NCBI RefSeq assembly: GCF_018294505.1
Contig: NC_057800.1
Coordinates: forward strand, 475,885,037 to 475,949,036
Length of the DNA stretch: 64,000 nucleotides
DNA from: Triticum aestivum
Lineage: Eukaryota; Streptophyta; Magnoliopsida; Poales; Poaceae
Direction of reading: 5' to 3'
Shown here: piece after piece, positions 23,231 through 33,156 of the stretch
Position numbering within the stretch: the stretch's first letter is position 1
How the letters are laid out: each line of letters begins with the position of its first letter
Translations under genes and position numbers: made by a program
Notes under the pieces: model-generated
The model's input: the letters and a program-made list of their open reading frames with translations, nothing else
Told to the model about the DNA's origin: nothing
Databases searched by the model: none

Positions 23231-24276
23231 CCTATAACCGCGTCTGGCTTCTGTTCAACCTCCTCCACGTTAACGTGGTTCACTTTTCCTTTGTTGAATG
23301 GATCGGGCTTCTTCCCGGTGCTCCCATTGCCATTTCCATTCTTCGCTTCAGGGCACTCCGTGGCATAGTGTCCAGTCTTCCCGCACTTAAAGCAAGTAAT
23401 GTGACTTAGATCTCTCTTGGCAGGTGTGGCTGGATTGGGGCGGTTCTGATTGTTGTTTGTTCTGTTCCCGGTCCCATTCTTAGAACCATTGTGGTTATGC
23501 GAACTTCCTCCGGTGTGGTTATGACCTCCATGGTTATGAACAAGTCCTCCCGAGTTCGGGGTTAGGCGAGGCTTCTACTGAGCTCCTGAGTTATACCTCC
23601 CTTGCCCATACTTCCTCTTACGGCTCTCAATTTGCAGCTACTTCCCTTCAATCATAAGAGCCTTATCTACCAACTCTTGGTAGTTGTTGAATGTTGCCAC
23701 CATCAACTGCATGCTCAACTCATCACTCAGCCCTTCCATAAACTTCTCCTGCTTCGTGGCATCTGTGGCCACATCATCCGGGGCATAGCGGGATAACTTA
23801 CTAAACTCATCCACGTACTAAGCTATAGTATGGTTTCCCTGGCGTAAGTTGTGAAACTCACGCTTCTTCATGCTCATAGCTCCGGTTGAGACATGGGCTG
23901 TGCGGAAAGCTTGCTGAAACTGATCCCAAGTGACGTTGGCTATGGGGAAAGTGGTCGTATAATTCTCCCACCATGAGGCTGCTGGTCCATCCAATTGATG
24001 TGCGGCAAAGCGCACCTTCTCCGCATTTGTGCAACCTGTGGTGGTCAACTCCCTTCCAATATGGCGTAGCCAATCATCTACAACTATAGGCTCGGTGCTA
24101 CTGGAAAACACCGGCGGTTGCAACCTCAGAAAGCGAGCTAAGTTGTCAAATGGAGGCGGGTTGTTGTTGTTGTTGCCTTGGTTCTGGACTAACAATTGCA
24201 TCAAGGCATTCTGCTGCTGGATCAACTGAGTGAGCTCCGGCGGGAAGGTAAATCCGGTGTCACGTCCCAGAGGCAT
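23231..24276 (-). pseudogene. Element D gag with CCHC zinc knuckle
   Basis: An ATG at 24276 opens the frame. The capsid-type region includes VVDDWLRHIGRELTTTGC near 24040-24095 and PAASWWENY near 23950-23985. After a stop near 23820 the protein continues with YVDEFSKLSRYAPDD, then an Asn/His/Gly-rich stretch. The zinc knuckle CFKCGKTGHYATEC lies at about 23355-23396, a perfect C-X2-C-X4-H-X4-C. Later stops near 23640 and 23575 show decay. The role is RNA binding and particle assembly. It lies between the extra reading frame (24472-25203) and protease, all on the same strand. Confidence 0.85.
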
Positions 24277-24471
24277 CTGATGGGTTTAGAGGGGAGAGAT
24301 TAGAATAGAAAGGGGTCTAATGAGAAAGCACTACCCATATGCACATGAGACAAACACAATCATTTCACTCAATCAATCAAACAAGGGCATACAAACGGTC
24401 TAGAACTATCGTTAAACTGCTCAACTACTACTATATACATGGGGAAATACTACTAATTATTTCGTGGTCAT

Positions 24472-25203
24472 CTAGAAATTTTGATCGGTAGAAGACTCCA
24501 TGATGTCTGCTCCAGCTTTGTCCTCAAAGTCATCATCACTGGGGTCGGAGTCGGTGTCATCGATGATGATGTAGTTCTCTGGGCAAGTGGAATCGTCGTC
24601 CACTCCTCCTGGCGCGGGGTCTCCCATGAATATTCCGATCTTCTTTATCAAGTCGTCATTCCTCTCCAATAGTGTTGCAATTTCCTCCTCATATCCATCG
24701 TGTGTAGACTTGAGTTCTTCTTCCAGATCGATGATCCTTGTCTTTGCCTTCTTCAATTCTAACATGTCTGAGCACATCTGGTTCTCTTGGCGTCAAATGT
24801 GCTGGTTTAACTCCTGGATAAAAGCTGCAATGGATCTGTCCTTCCGGGTGCTAACTATTTCCCATTGCTCATCTCGGCGCCCACATATCTGATAGATAGT
24901 ATCCTTAAGATCCTTGTTGTAAACTTCTCCAATGCGTCCCATGGCAATGTGGGCTGCCGTGCTCTTGCCTAGACTCCAGGTTGGTGCATCAAAAGAAAAC
25001 TCTATGGGCTCAGTGATTGGCGTGAATGTCCTTCCTGGAACTTGAACTTGAATCATCCAGCGCTCCTCTTCTGGTAAGGTGGCGTTGTACGTCCCGGTGA
25101 AGATTGGTATTCCGATGTTCAAGTACCTAGTAACTTCCTTCAAGTGGCGTCCAAAGGGTGTGTCTTCATCCGGTTGCGTGAACTTGATCCTTGTATCCGC
25201 CAT
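24472..25203 (-). pseudogene. Extra reading frame upstream of gag in element D, function unknown
   Basis: An ATG at 25203 opens a frame that runs to 24472 with a single in-frame TGA at 24793-24795; both parts are in the same frame, about 243 codons in total. The N-terminal part (PDEDTPFGRHLKEVTRYL, VQVPGRTFTPITEPIEF) looks globular and has no family I recognise. The part after the stop has a heptad-like segment (LELKKAKTRIIDLEEELKS) and an acidic tail (DDTDSDPSDDDFEDKAG). It lies between the primer-binding site and gag on the coding strand, so it would be the first cistron of the genomic RNA. It may be a gag-related or accessory protein. Confidence 0.65.
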
Positions 25204-25293
25204 CCTAAAGAGTAGAAAATAGGAGAGGAGTCAGAAATGAGTAGAGAAGAGTGACCTATGGCTTATCTTAGTGGTCGTGTCCTACACTCAGCG

Positions 25294-25311
25294 TGTGCTC
25301 TAATACCATCT
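25294..25311 (-). other. Primer-binding site of element D
   Basis: On the minus strand, directly after the LTR, the sequence reads tggtattagagc. This matches the initiator-methionine tRNA type of primer site (tggtatcagagc) with one change. Confidence 0.65.
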
Positions 25312-26741
25312 TGTAGCGACCCGACCTCAGACGGTCAAGTCTCTGTGCTTCAGTGTCATCCCTGGATCGGTAATGCTGACACACACAGTACTCAAAGGAT
25401 TTATAACAGAGTAGCAATCATACACTTATTACATTGACTGTCTCAAAAGAGAACTTATTACAGTAAATATGGCTTAAGGCAATCTAATACGATAACAGTG
25501 GAAGGCTTGGAAGATAAAGTGAGTCCATCAACTCCAACGGCATACCTGAGTTGCACGACAATGACCTAACGAACCTTACTCCTCGTCTGAAAAGTCTGCA
25601 ACATAATACGTTGCAGCCCGAAAACGGGTCAGAAGCATTAACTCTTTACTCCGGGCAGACCATACCAAACCGACATCCCTCTACCTGTTGATCCACCTCT
25701 TCAAGAGCTCATGTAACTTACTCAACTATGCTAGAGCCCATAATAGCTTGTGGCTGCACACGGAAGTTTCTAGCATGAAAATATCTCAGTTCCCTTTGAG
25801 CCTCGGTGGCGGACCTTAGGATGATCACATGGGTACTCCGGGATATCCTAGGACAACACTGGATTCTCCAGGTGCCCGACAAGCAATCCACCCAGATGTG
25901 TATTCAAGTTGCCACCTTAAGTTGAACCATTAATTAATAATCTCACATCTATCATGGATACACTCAAACCCAGTCCACGTCTACAAGCATAGCATGGCAA
26001 TATAAGCAATACGTAGAAAGAACTCCCAAGGTTTGAATATAACAGGGCAATAGGTTCTACCTCATCAAGTACTTCCCAACCCACAAGTTAATCACAACCT
26101 AATCATGCAGTGTTTGAGGATTGAAACTAATGCATAAAAACTAGGTATGGAAGGAGTATGATCAATGTGTTACTTGCCTTGCTGACGATCCACAAAACCT
26201 AGGGACTCGTAGTAGCACGCTTCGCACTTCGGGAATTCTATCGCAAACAGACAATAGCATACATAAGCAATCAAGCAAAGAAACACGGGTAAATCTCAAA
26301 TAAGAAGATCTAACCAGAAAGTTCAACTTAAGAACTCTGGTTTGCGAAAAGAATCAAATCAAACGGAGCAACGAAACTCAAACTATGAAAGAAACAAGAT
26401 CTGATTACTAATCTGGACTAAATTCAAATTTTACAGTGCCAAAATCATGTTTGATTTTAATATTTTTCCTCCAATATTTCAATTATTTTGGAGAATTCAT
26501 ATTATCTCTTCTCATATATTTTTAATATGAAATATTTTCGGAGAGAAAAATAAATAAAATCAATAATCCTCGTTTCAATATTTGATAAAATTCAAATATG
26601 AAAAGAATGAAATCCCCAACTCTCTCCGAGGCTCCTTGAGTTGCTTAGGATTTCGAGGATCTCGAAACGAAATGCAATAAAATATGATATGCATGAATGA
26701 TCTATGTATAACATTCCAAATTGAAAATTTGGGATGTTACA
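25312..26741 (-). repeat. Element D 5' LTR, internally deleted
   Basis: The ends are identical to the 3' LTR, but two blocks are missing relative to 17042-19873: about 450 bases (corresponding to 17363-17806) and about 950 bases (corresponding to about 18618-19570, including the GC-rich block). By eye the first 320 bases of the two LTRs differ at about 17 positions. Confidence 0.88.
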
Positions 26742-27017
26742 GTTGATGTCTTGGCATAGGGTCCATGTCCTCTGGATCATGTTCATTCCGAAAATCACGT
26801 TCCCGAAGGTTTCATTCCGTTTGGACTCCGTTTGATATTCTTTTTCTGCGAAACCCTAAAATAGGCAAAAAAAACAGCAATTCTGGGCTGGGCCTCCGGT
26901 TAATAGGTTAGTCCCAAAAATAATATAAAAGTGTATAATAAAGCCCAATAATGTCCAAAACAGAATATAATATAGCATGGAACAATCAAAAATTATAGAT
27001 ACGTTGGAGACGTATCA
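26742..27017 (-). repeat. Element C 5' LTR, remaining part
   Basis: This continues element C's LTR after element D and ends GACGTATCA at 27017, followed by the ACTAG duplication. It matches 10442-10713 of the other LTR. Confidence 0.9.
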
Positions 27018-27100
27018 ACTAGCCGGATACAACTTGTCTGTTAAAGCAACTATGACCCCTACGCCTGGTTTCCATGCATACCCCGGTCTATTTTACCGCT
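27018..27100 (+). other. 83-base piece of element A between elements C and B
   Basis: Element A spacer. It starts with the ACTAG copy left by element C and ends with the CCGCT copy left by element B. Confidence 0.8.
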
Positions 27101-27650
27101 TGTCGTGGTTCTAAGTCTGACAGTAGATTAGGGGGTAGGGATGTAGAGGCAAGATCCTAGCTATGGAGGAGTTGTACACGCGAGTTTTACGAGTTCAGGC
27201 CCTTCTTGGAGGAAGTAACAGCCCTGCGTCTCGGAGCCCGGAGGCGGTCGACTGGATTATATGCGTGTGAGTTATAGGGGGTGCGAACCCTTGTCACTGA
27301 GGAGGGGGGTGGCTTATATAGAGTTCGCCGAACCCCTCTCGTCCTCTGTTACAAAGGGTTTAAGGTACACAAAGATGAGAACGTTACTGGTAACGCCTGT
27401 ATTTAAGTGATATAAATGACAATTAAGCCTAAAAGTAAATGCTTGACCGTTGTTCATGCAGAGTGGCTTTAGCTCTTCTGCCTGTCAAGTGACTTCTGTG
27501 ACGGTCGAGTGACATTGATTCTTCCGAGTGGAACATCTGTGGTCGAGTGGATGATGGTACTCTTTGAATGATCCTGGCTTTAGGGTGATGTCCTAGGGGA
27601 GGATGTCTAGGTCAGGTCCATGACCCTACCCTAGGTACATGGCTTCATCA
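27101..27650 (-). repeat. Element B 3' LTR
   Basis: 550 bases from tgtcgtgg to cttcatca on the plus strand. A TATATAA box lies on the minus strand at 27314-27320. The polypurine-like cgggggctaa (minus strand) is directly inside at 27651-27660. Confidence 0.92.
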
Positions 27651-28068
27651 TTAGCCCCCGAATGGTTCAGGGTTCGAGTGGAGAAGGAGTTGATTACCCC
27701 TCCGATTCAGCTTTTGTGCTTTGAGAATATCTCGCCCAGAGGTCGAATGAACTTTCATGATGGCTTCAAATGCTTGTTCAGTCGCCTTGATCCATTCTTG
27801 CTTTTGTCGAGTGAACTTTCGTTGTTAAGTTTCGAGTGTTGATATGGAAAAAAATCTTCCGTCTGGCGGGTTGTTCTGCCATCTGTGGATTTCACGGGAT
27901 TCGAATTTTGGTAAGCGCGCCGGGCGGGGGAGGCCGTGGTAATCGGGACGGATTAGGCAGGTCGTCTCGATCCCCGCGCCACCTTTTTTGCCACGTACCA
28001 CGTGCGCGACTGTTGCGGGATTTGATAAGATCGTCCGGGCCTACAAGTCAGTCACTCGGAAGTGTCCT

Positions 28069-28075
28069 TATATAA
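28069..28075 (+). promoter_or_regulatory. TATA box for the antisense gene of element B
   Basis: TATATAA lies 121 bases before the ATG at 28196, outside the LTR and on the strand opposite to pol. A C/T-rich leader follows. This suggests a separate internal promoter rather than LTR-driven expression. Confidence 0.55.
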
Positions 28076-30464
28076 GGCACCGGACCAGGGCTTTTGAACA
28101 GTACGTCCTCATTCCCCTTCCTCTTCCTCAGATTTCTCCGCTGCGCCTGCTTCTGCTCTCGGCGTCGTAGCTCCGCTCGGACTCGATTCGCTGCCATGGG
28201 GAAGGAGAAGACGGTGGCGTTGGAGCGGGCAAAGAAGGCGACGGCGAAGGCGAAAGGGAAGAGGACCTGCCGGGGTGGATCCTCGTCGAGGTCCGGCCTG
28301 CCGCCTGGCTGGATCCGGGGCGACTGGATCCGCTCGACGATCAGCCAAGATGACATCGACGATCTGGTTGAGGGGGGACTGATCCCCCATGAATCGGCGT
28401 GGCTCCCGGGGAACGAGACTGAGCCGCAGCCGCGGGAGGGTGAGTGCGTTCTCCTTGCCACCCATATCGACCGCGGGTTTTCTTTGCCTCCCCACCCTTT
28501 CTTTCACGGATTCTTGAACTTCTTCGGGGCTCAACTCCACCACTTCTCTCCAAACACCATCGTGTACCTTGCTGCTTTCATGTCCATGTGCGAGAACTTC
28601 TTGGGTTGTCGACCACACTGGGGCCTCTTCAAGCACATATTCACATGTCTCTCCCAAACGGTCAAGAAGGCCAACCCGAGTGACGAGAGGACGCATGTGA
28701 TATGGATGTGCGGGGGTCTGGGAATTCAAATGAGGAACAAAAGTACCTTCCCAGCTATGATCCTTCCCGACTCGGTCCGGGGCTGGCAGTCGACCTGGTT
28801 CTACTGCAAGGACCAGCCGACCCTGGGCCAGTCGACTGAACTTCCCCCCTTTTCCATGGCTCTAGTGGAGAAGCCCTCCTCCTTGAGAGTGATCCCGGAG
28901 GAGAAGGCGTAGGTAAAGGTGTTGGTCGAGCGGGTTGTCCAGCTTGTCCATGACGGAGTGACTGGTATGAATCTGCTGGAGGTCTTCCTCAGTCGACGCA
29001 TCCAACCACTCCAAGCTCGTGACCATCCGATGTGGATGTACTCGGGACTCGAGGATTCCACTCGGATCCACCCGGCGGATGTTAATGAGGACACGGTGGA
29101 GAAGTGGCTGAGAGGAATCACCGGCAACAAGGATAATCCCCGGGGGTCCAGGAGGGTGGTTCCATTCGACCATTTGCGCCAGCCGGAACAGGTACGATTC
29201 TGGATTGTCGAGTGTCTTCTTAATTTACTATGTAGCATCTTGTTGATAGTCGACTGTCTTTCATTTGTTCATTGTCTTTTCAGGATCTTGTTGATATGTA
29301 CTCGATGCCCAATGGAGTGCAGGAGAAAAATGTCGATGGAGAGGCGAACGGGGGCGAGAGTGGTGAATGGCACTCGGATGCAGAGGAGGACGAGGAGAGC
29401 GACGATCCGAGTGTCGAAGAAGAGGTAGACTCGCCTCCTCGTAGGGAAAGGAGGTCCAAGCACGCTCACGACCCGGCAAGCACCCCTGACCTGGTGGCCG
29501 CACCGACTGGGCAGTCTTCAAAGCGCCCTCGGACGTCTTCTCCAGTGCCGACTGATAAGGTATCGAAACAGCTCAAGACTGCGCCACCTCCTGCACCAAA
29601 ACCATTGAAGGTCATATCCTCTAAACCGCCAAAGGCTTTGCCCAGAATCAAAGTGACCATTCCCACCATCTCCGGGTAATCATCTGATTCGATCCTTTGG
29701 TCGACTCGAGCAACAGAACATAACCGACTGAATGTTGACATTTGCAGTGGTGCTACTTCTGGAACTTCTTCCCACCAATACCGAGACAAGGAAATGGATG
29801 ACGCAGTTACCTCCAACCCAGGTAAAATTCTCGTGATCTTGTTCTTGATAATTTGGTCGATTAGATTCTGGTGATTCACTTGGGGTCGACTGATTTGTTT
29901 GCAGCCCCACCCAACATTATTGAGCTTCCGGATGATGATGAAGATGTGGCCCCGAGGCTCAGAAGGAGCAAAAAGGTAGCGGCTGGCAAGACATCTCAGT
30001 CGGAATTGGCGACAGAATCCATCGTCCAACAGCCTGAAGATGCGGGTGGAGCCTCTGTGACTTTTGTTGTCCCATTGTCGAGTGAACGTCCTGCACCGTC
30101 CATTCTACCAATGTTTCCTTCAGCCGACCAACCTCATGCCTCGGAGCTCCAAGCTACTGCATATGGGCCGTCTATCCCCTTCTTCGCCAGCTATCATGTT
30201 CCGGAGAACCAGTCGGACGCCGCTGTGGAGGCCATCCGTCAGGCTGGCGTGATGGAGCAGATGAAGGCGGTGCACGACAACAGCCAGGCTACTTATGATG
30301 CCAGCGTGGCTCTTCGGGCCAATGTCCAGGTGAGTTGCTTTTCGACTGATCTTGTTCTATTAGGATATGCTACCTGAAATATCTTCTTTCATACAATCTC
30401 TTATTGTTTGTGTCGAATCTGTACACCCACTGGGTGTTTTGTTGTCTTTAGTATTTGCACTCTT

Positions 30465-30875
30465 CCACTCGGTCTAGTCGAGTGGGATCTGAACCGATAG
30501 GGGCACGCTAAGTGCACCCACTGGGTGTAGTCCCCAGGACTGCAGTCGACTGCGGGCAGTCGGCTGGGGTCTGAGTACTTCTTTCACTTTCCTTTCTTCC
30601 ACTCGACCCAGGTGGACCGGCCGAGTGGGATCTGAACTAGTGGGGGCACGTCAAGTGCACCCACTGGGTGTAGTCCCCGAGACCGCGGTCGACTGCTGGC
30701 AGTTGGCCGGGGTCTGAATAGTTATTCTCTTCTTCTCTTCTTTTTTTTACTCGACCCGGGCGGACTGGCCAAGTGGAATCTGAACCAGTGGGGGCACGCC
30801 AAGTGCACCCGCTGGGTGTAGTCCCCGAGACCGCGATCGACTGCGGGTACTCGCCTGGGGTCTGAGTAAACTTTG
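30465..30875 (+). repeat. Three-copy tandem repeat (~145 bases) inside intron 4 of the antisense gene
   Basis: The phrase gtgggatctgaac starts at 30482 and 30625, with a gtggaatctgaac version at 30773, giving spacings of 143 and 148. Each copy also has the palindromic cacccactgggtg motif (cccgctgggtg in the third copy) and ends with ggggtctga. Confidence 0.85.
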
Positions 30876-31110
30876 AAGTTTTATTCACTCGTAAGTAAAT
30901 AATCTTTGATCTTGTCGATTGATATATCTTTTACCCTCTGCAGAAATCTTGTTCTCTTATTGCTAAGTTCGCCAAATTTGAGGAGAAGCAGAGGCAACTC
31001 AACCTTGACTTGGAGTTGGCTCAACAAAAATTGAAGAAAGCTCAAGATGAAGTTGCTGGTATGGAAGGTAACTGCCTGTCAACTACTCACATCGATCGTC
31101 TTTTAAAGTA

Positions 31111-31654
31111 GGGACAATTACATTTGAGCCCCTAGTTGTGTCACACCCGTGTGTTTTGCCCCTAAATTCAAAAAACCCTCGTTTCTGCACGAGCTCGTTT
31201 GCTCTTCTTATGTTTTTGCCCTTTGACCGTTTGACCATAACTTTGAAAACTTCATAACAAATTCATACTAACTCAGAAAAATGCATATAAGATATCAAAA
31301 TGTCCGGAAAAACATCACCTATATGTGCATGTCATTTGCATTCATGACAAAAAGTGCATTCATGACAAAAGACATCATATGAGCTCAAACTGAGATAGGG
31401 ACTTTTCAGCACTTTTGCCATGAATGCAAATGGCATGCACATATAGGTGATGTTTTTCTGATCATTTTGATATCTTATTTGCATTTTTCTGAGTTAGTAT
31501 GAATTCGTTATGAAGTTTTCAAACTTGCAGTCAAACGGTCAAAGGGCAAAAACATAAGAGGAGTAAACGAGCTTGGATAGAAATGAGGGTTTTTTGATTT
31601 TAGGGGCAAAACACACGTGTGTGACACAACTAGGGGCTCAAATGTAATTGTCCC
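31111..31654. mobile_element. Foldback MITE, Mutator-type by TSD, in intron 5 of the antisense gene
   Basis: 544 bases flanked by the 9-base duplication tttaaagta (31102-31110 and 31655-31663). The ends are inverted repeats beginning gggacaattacatttg. The inverted similarity continues nearly to the centre, about 250 bases per arm, so the whole element is one long hairpin. It encodes nothing. A 9-base duplication fits the Mutator superfamily. It sits between the donor at 31068 and the acceptor ending at 31704. Confidence 0.9.
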
Positions 31655-32744
31655 TTTAAAGTATTTCTTCGATCTCTTGTTTGATCCAATTGCTTATTTT
31701 GCAGAGAAAATGAGGTTGGCTCTGGAGAAGAAGGACTTGGACCTTGCGGCTGCGCAGAAGGAGGCTCAAGATAAGACTGCCCTTGCTGACCAGAAGCTGG
31801 CTTCAGTCGGAGTGCTGGAAGAAGAAGTAAGCAAGTTGGAGTCCTCTCTCACTGAATCCAACCGAGAGGCAACTCGTCTGAAGAAGGATAAGGTGGCTTT
31901 GAATGAGAAGCTGGAAAGCGTGACTCGTAGGAGGAACGATTTGGAGGCTTATCTGAAAGCTCTCGCCAAGAAACTCTTCCTCATGCTCGAAGGTACCTCT
32001 TCTAACCCGACTGTTTGCAAGCTAGTCCCGGCCAGTCGACTCACTAACTTCTTGACTCTGCAGAATTCTGCTAAAACTTTGAGGAGGAGACTAGAGGGAT
32101 CGAGACGGGCTTGGAACCTGTCCTTTCCTCCAGTCGGCGACGAGGCTGCCATGAATGTACTTCGACTGGAGTCCCGCATCTCCAGCGTCACAAGTTATCT
32201 AGCTCGACTGAACGTGGCAGTTTCACGGATCGACTCATCACTTTGGCCAAGGGCGACGCTTCAAAATGATCTCGAGTCACTGATGGCTCGACTCAACGAG
32301 GTCCCTGGTTGAGTGCAGGAATGGAAGAAATCCTCCACGCGGTGCGGCGCTGACGTGGCATTGTCACTGGTAAGAGTCCACTGCAAGGAAGCCCGTGAAG
32401 ATAAGTTGGCGACGATCAAGGTCGCCAACACCAAAAGGCATGATTTCCAGTCCTTTATGGAGACTTTCATCGCCGCTGCCACTCGGATTGCAGATGGAAT
32501 TGACTTGGACGAATTCGTTGAGCCTGCTAGCCCTCCTCCTGCCGAATGAACAGACTTGAGATTTAAACTTGCCTTAAATTTGCCTCGGAATGCCGAGTGG
32601 TTGCTGTAACCGTTAAACTCATTCGGGCCCGATGCTCGAATACTTTTGATCTGTCACCTAGAGCTTTTAGGATCTATCCGAACTTGGTTTATTTTTGAAT
32701 ATGCTTGTATTTGCTTTCGCGTGGAATTTGCTCTTTGAGATGTA

Positions 32745-33152
32745 GCCCTGAAGTGGAGACTTCAATCGACCTGCGCCTTGTCGTCCGTTGTACTTGTGGC
32801 GCAGCTCCTAAGGAGAAGGTTGTAGTCGACCTGCACCTCGTCGTCCTTGTGGATGGGGATGGAGTGCATGTTGTATTTGTGTCGTAGCTCCAAAGGAGAA
32901 GGTTGTATTCGACCTGCACCTCGTCGTCCTTGCAGATGGGGACGGAGCGCATGTTGTATTTGTGGCGCAGCTCGGAGAAGAAGGTTGCGGACGATCTGCA
33001 CCTCGTCACCCTTGTAGATAGGGATGGAGCGTACGTTGTATTTGTGGCGCAGCTCCAAAGGAGAAGGTTGTAGTCGACCTGCACCTCATCGTCCTTGCAG
33101 ATGGGGATGGAGCGTACGTTGTATTTGTGGCACAGCTCCAAAGGAGAAGGTT
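32745..33152. repeat. Tandem array, ~83-base unit, five copies
   Basis: The core cgacctgc (cgatctgc once) begins at 32767, 32827, 32910, 32992 and 33075, so the first unit is shortened and the rest are 82-83 bases. Each unit holds ttgtatttgtggcgcagctc or a close variant. The array begins about 200 bases after the antisense gene's last codon. Open frames on the minus strand here are by-products of the repeat. Confidence 0.88.
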
Positions 33153-33156
33153 GGAC

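Larger units (their letters stand above)
17042..26741 (-). mobile_element. Element D: chromovirus-type Gypsy retrotransposon (Tekay-like)
   Basis: The 9700-base element reads right to left and is flanked by the perfect TSD GTTGA (17037-17041 and 26742-26746). In minus orientation the LTRs begin TGTAACATCCC and end GTCGCTACA. The order is LTR, primer-binding site, an extra reading frame, gag with CCHC knuckle, protease, RT, RNase H, integrase, chromodomain, LTR. The chromodomain after integrase places it with the chromoviruses. The two LTRs differ greatly in length (2832 and 1430 bases) because of deletions in the right-hand one. Confidence 0.92.
9142..27017 (-). mobile_element. Element C: Sabrina-like non-autonomous Gypsy retrotransposon, containing element D
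   Basis: Its LTRs are 9142-10713 and 15738-17041 plus 26747-27017. Both begin TGCTACCTC and end GACGTATCA on the plus strand, so the element reads right to left. The TSD is a perfect ACTAG (9137-9141 and 27018-27022). The internal region 10714-15737 codes only for gag and a protease-like stretch; no RT, RNase H or integrase can be found. The LTR sequence recalls wheat/barley Sabrina. It must have depended on enzymes from another element. Confidence 0.9.
28196..32549 (+). pseudogene. Antisense multi-exon gene of element B (plant 'putative gypsy type transposon' domain plus coiled coil)
   Basis: The start is ATG 28196 in an excellent context (gctgccATGG). I infer seven exons from GT-AG borders and frame: 28196-29191, 29284-29675, 29748-29821, 29905-30329, 30944-31067, 31705-31992, 32064-32549. 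Exon 1 starts with a Lys-rich tail, then a globular domain (PPHPFFHGFLNFFGAQLHHF, MCENFLGCRPHWGLFKH, GWQSTWFYCKD) of the type annotated in plants as putative gypsy type transposon (PF04195). Exons 2-4 are acidic and Pro/Ser-rich. Exons 5-6 form a coiled coil. Exon 7 ends with a conserved helical part (ADVALSLVRVHCKEARE). Damage includes a TAG at 28910-28912, and stops near 32072 and 32312 plus a one-base frameshift near 32130 in exon 7. Transcription runs against pol, whose integrase end lies past the arrays. Its molecular function is unknown to me. Confidence 0.75.

Noticed and set aside
32689..33141. 150-codon minus-strand frame of repeated motifs
   Set aside because: Translation of the 83-base tandem array; the period matches the repeat and there is no start context or family.
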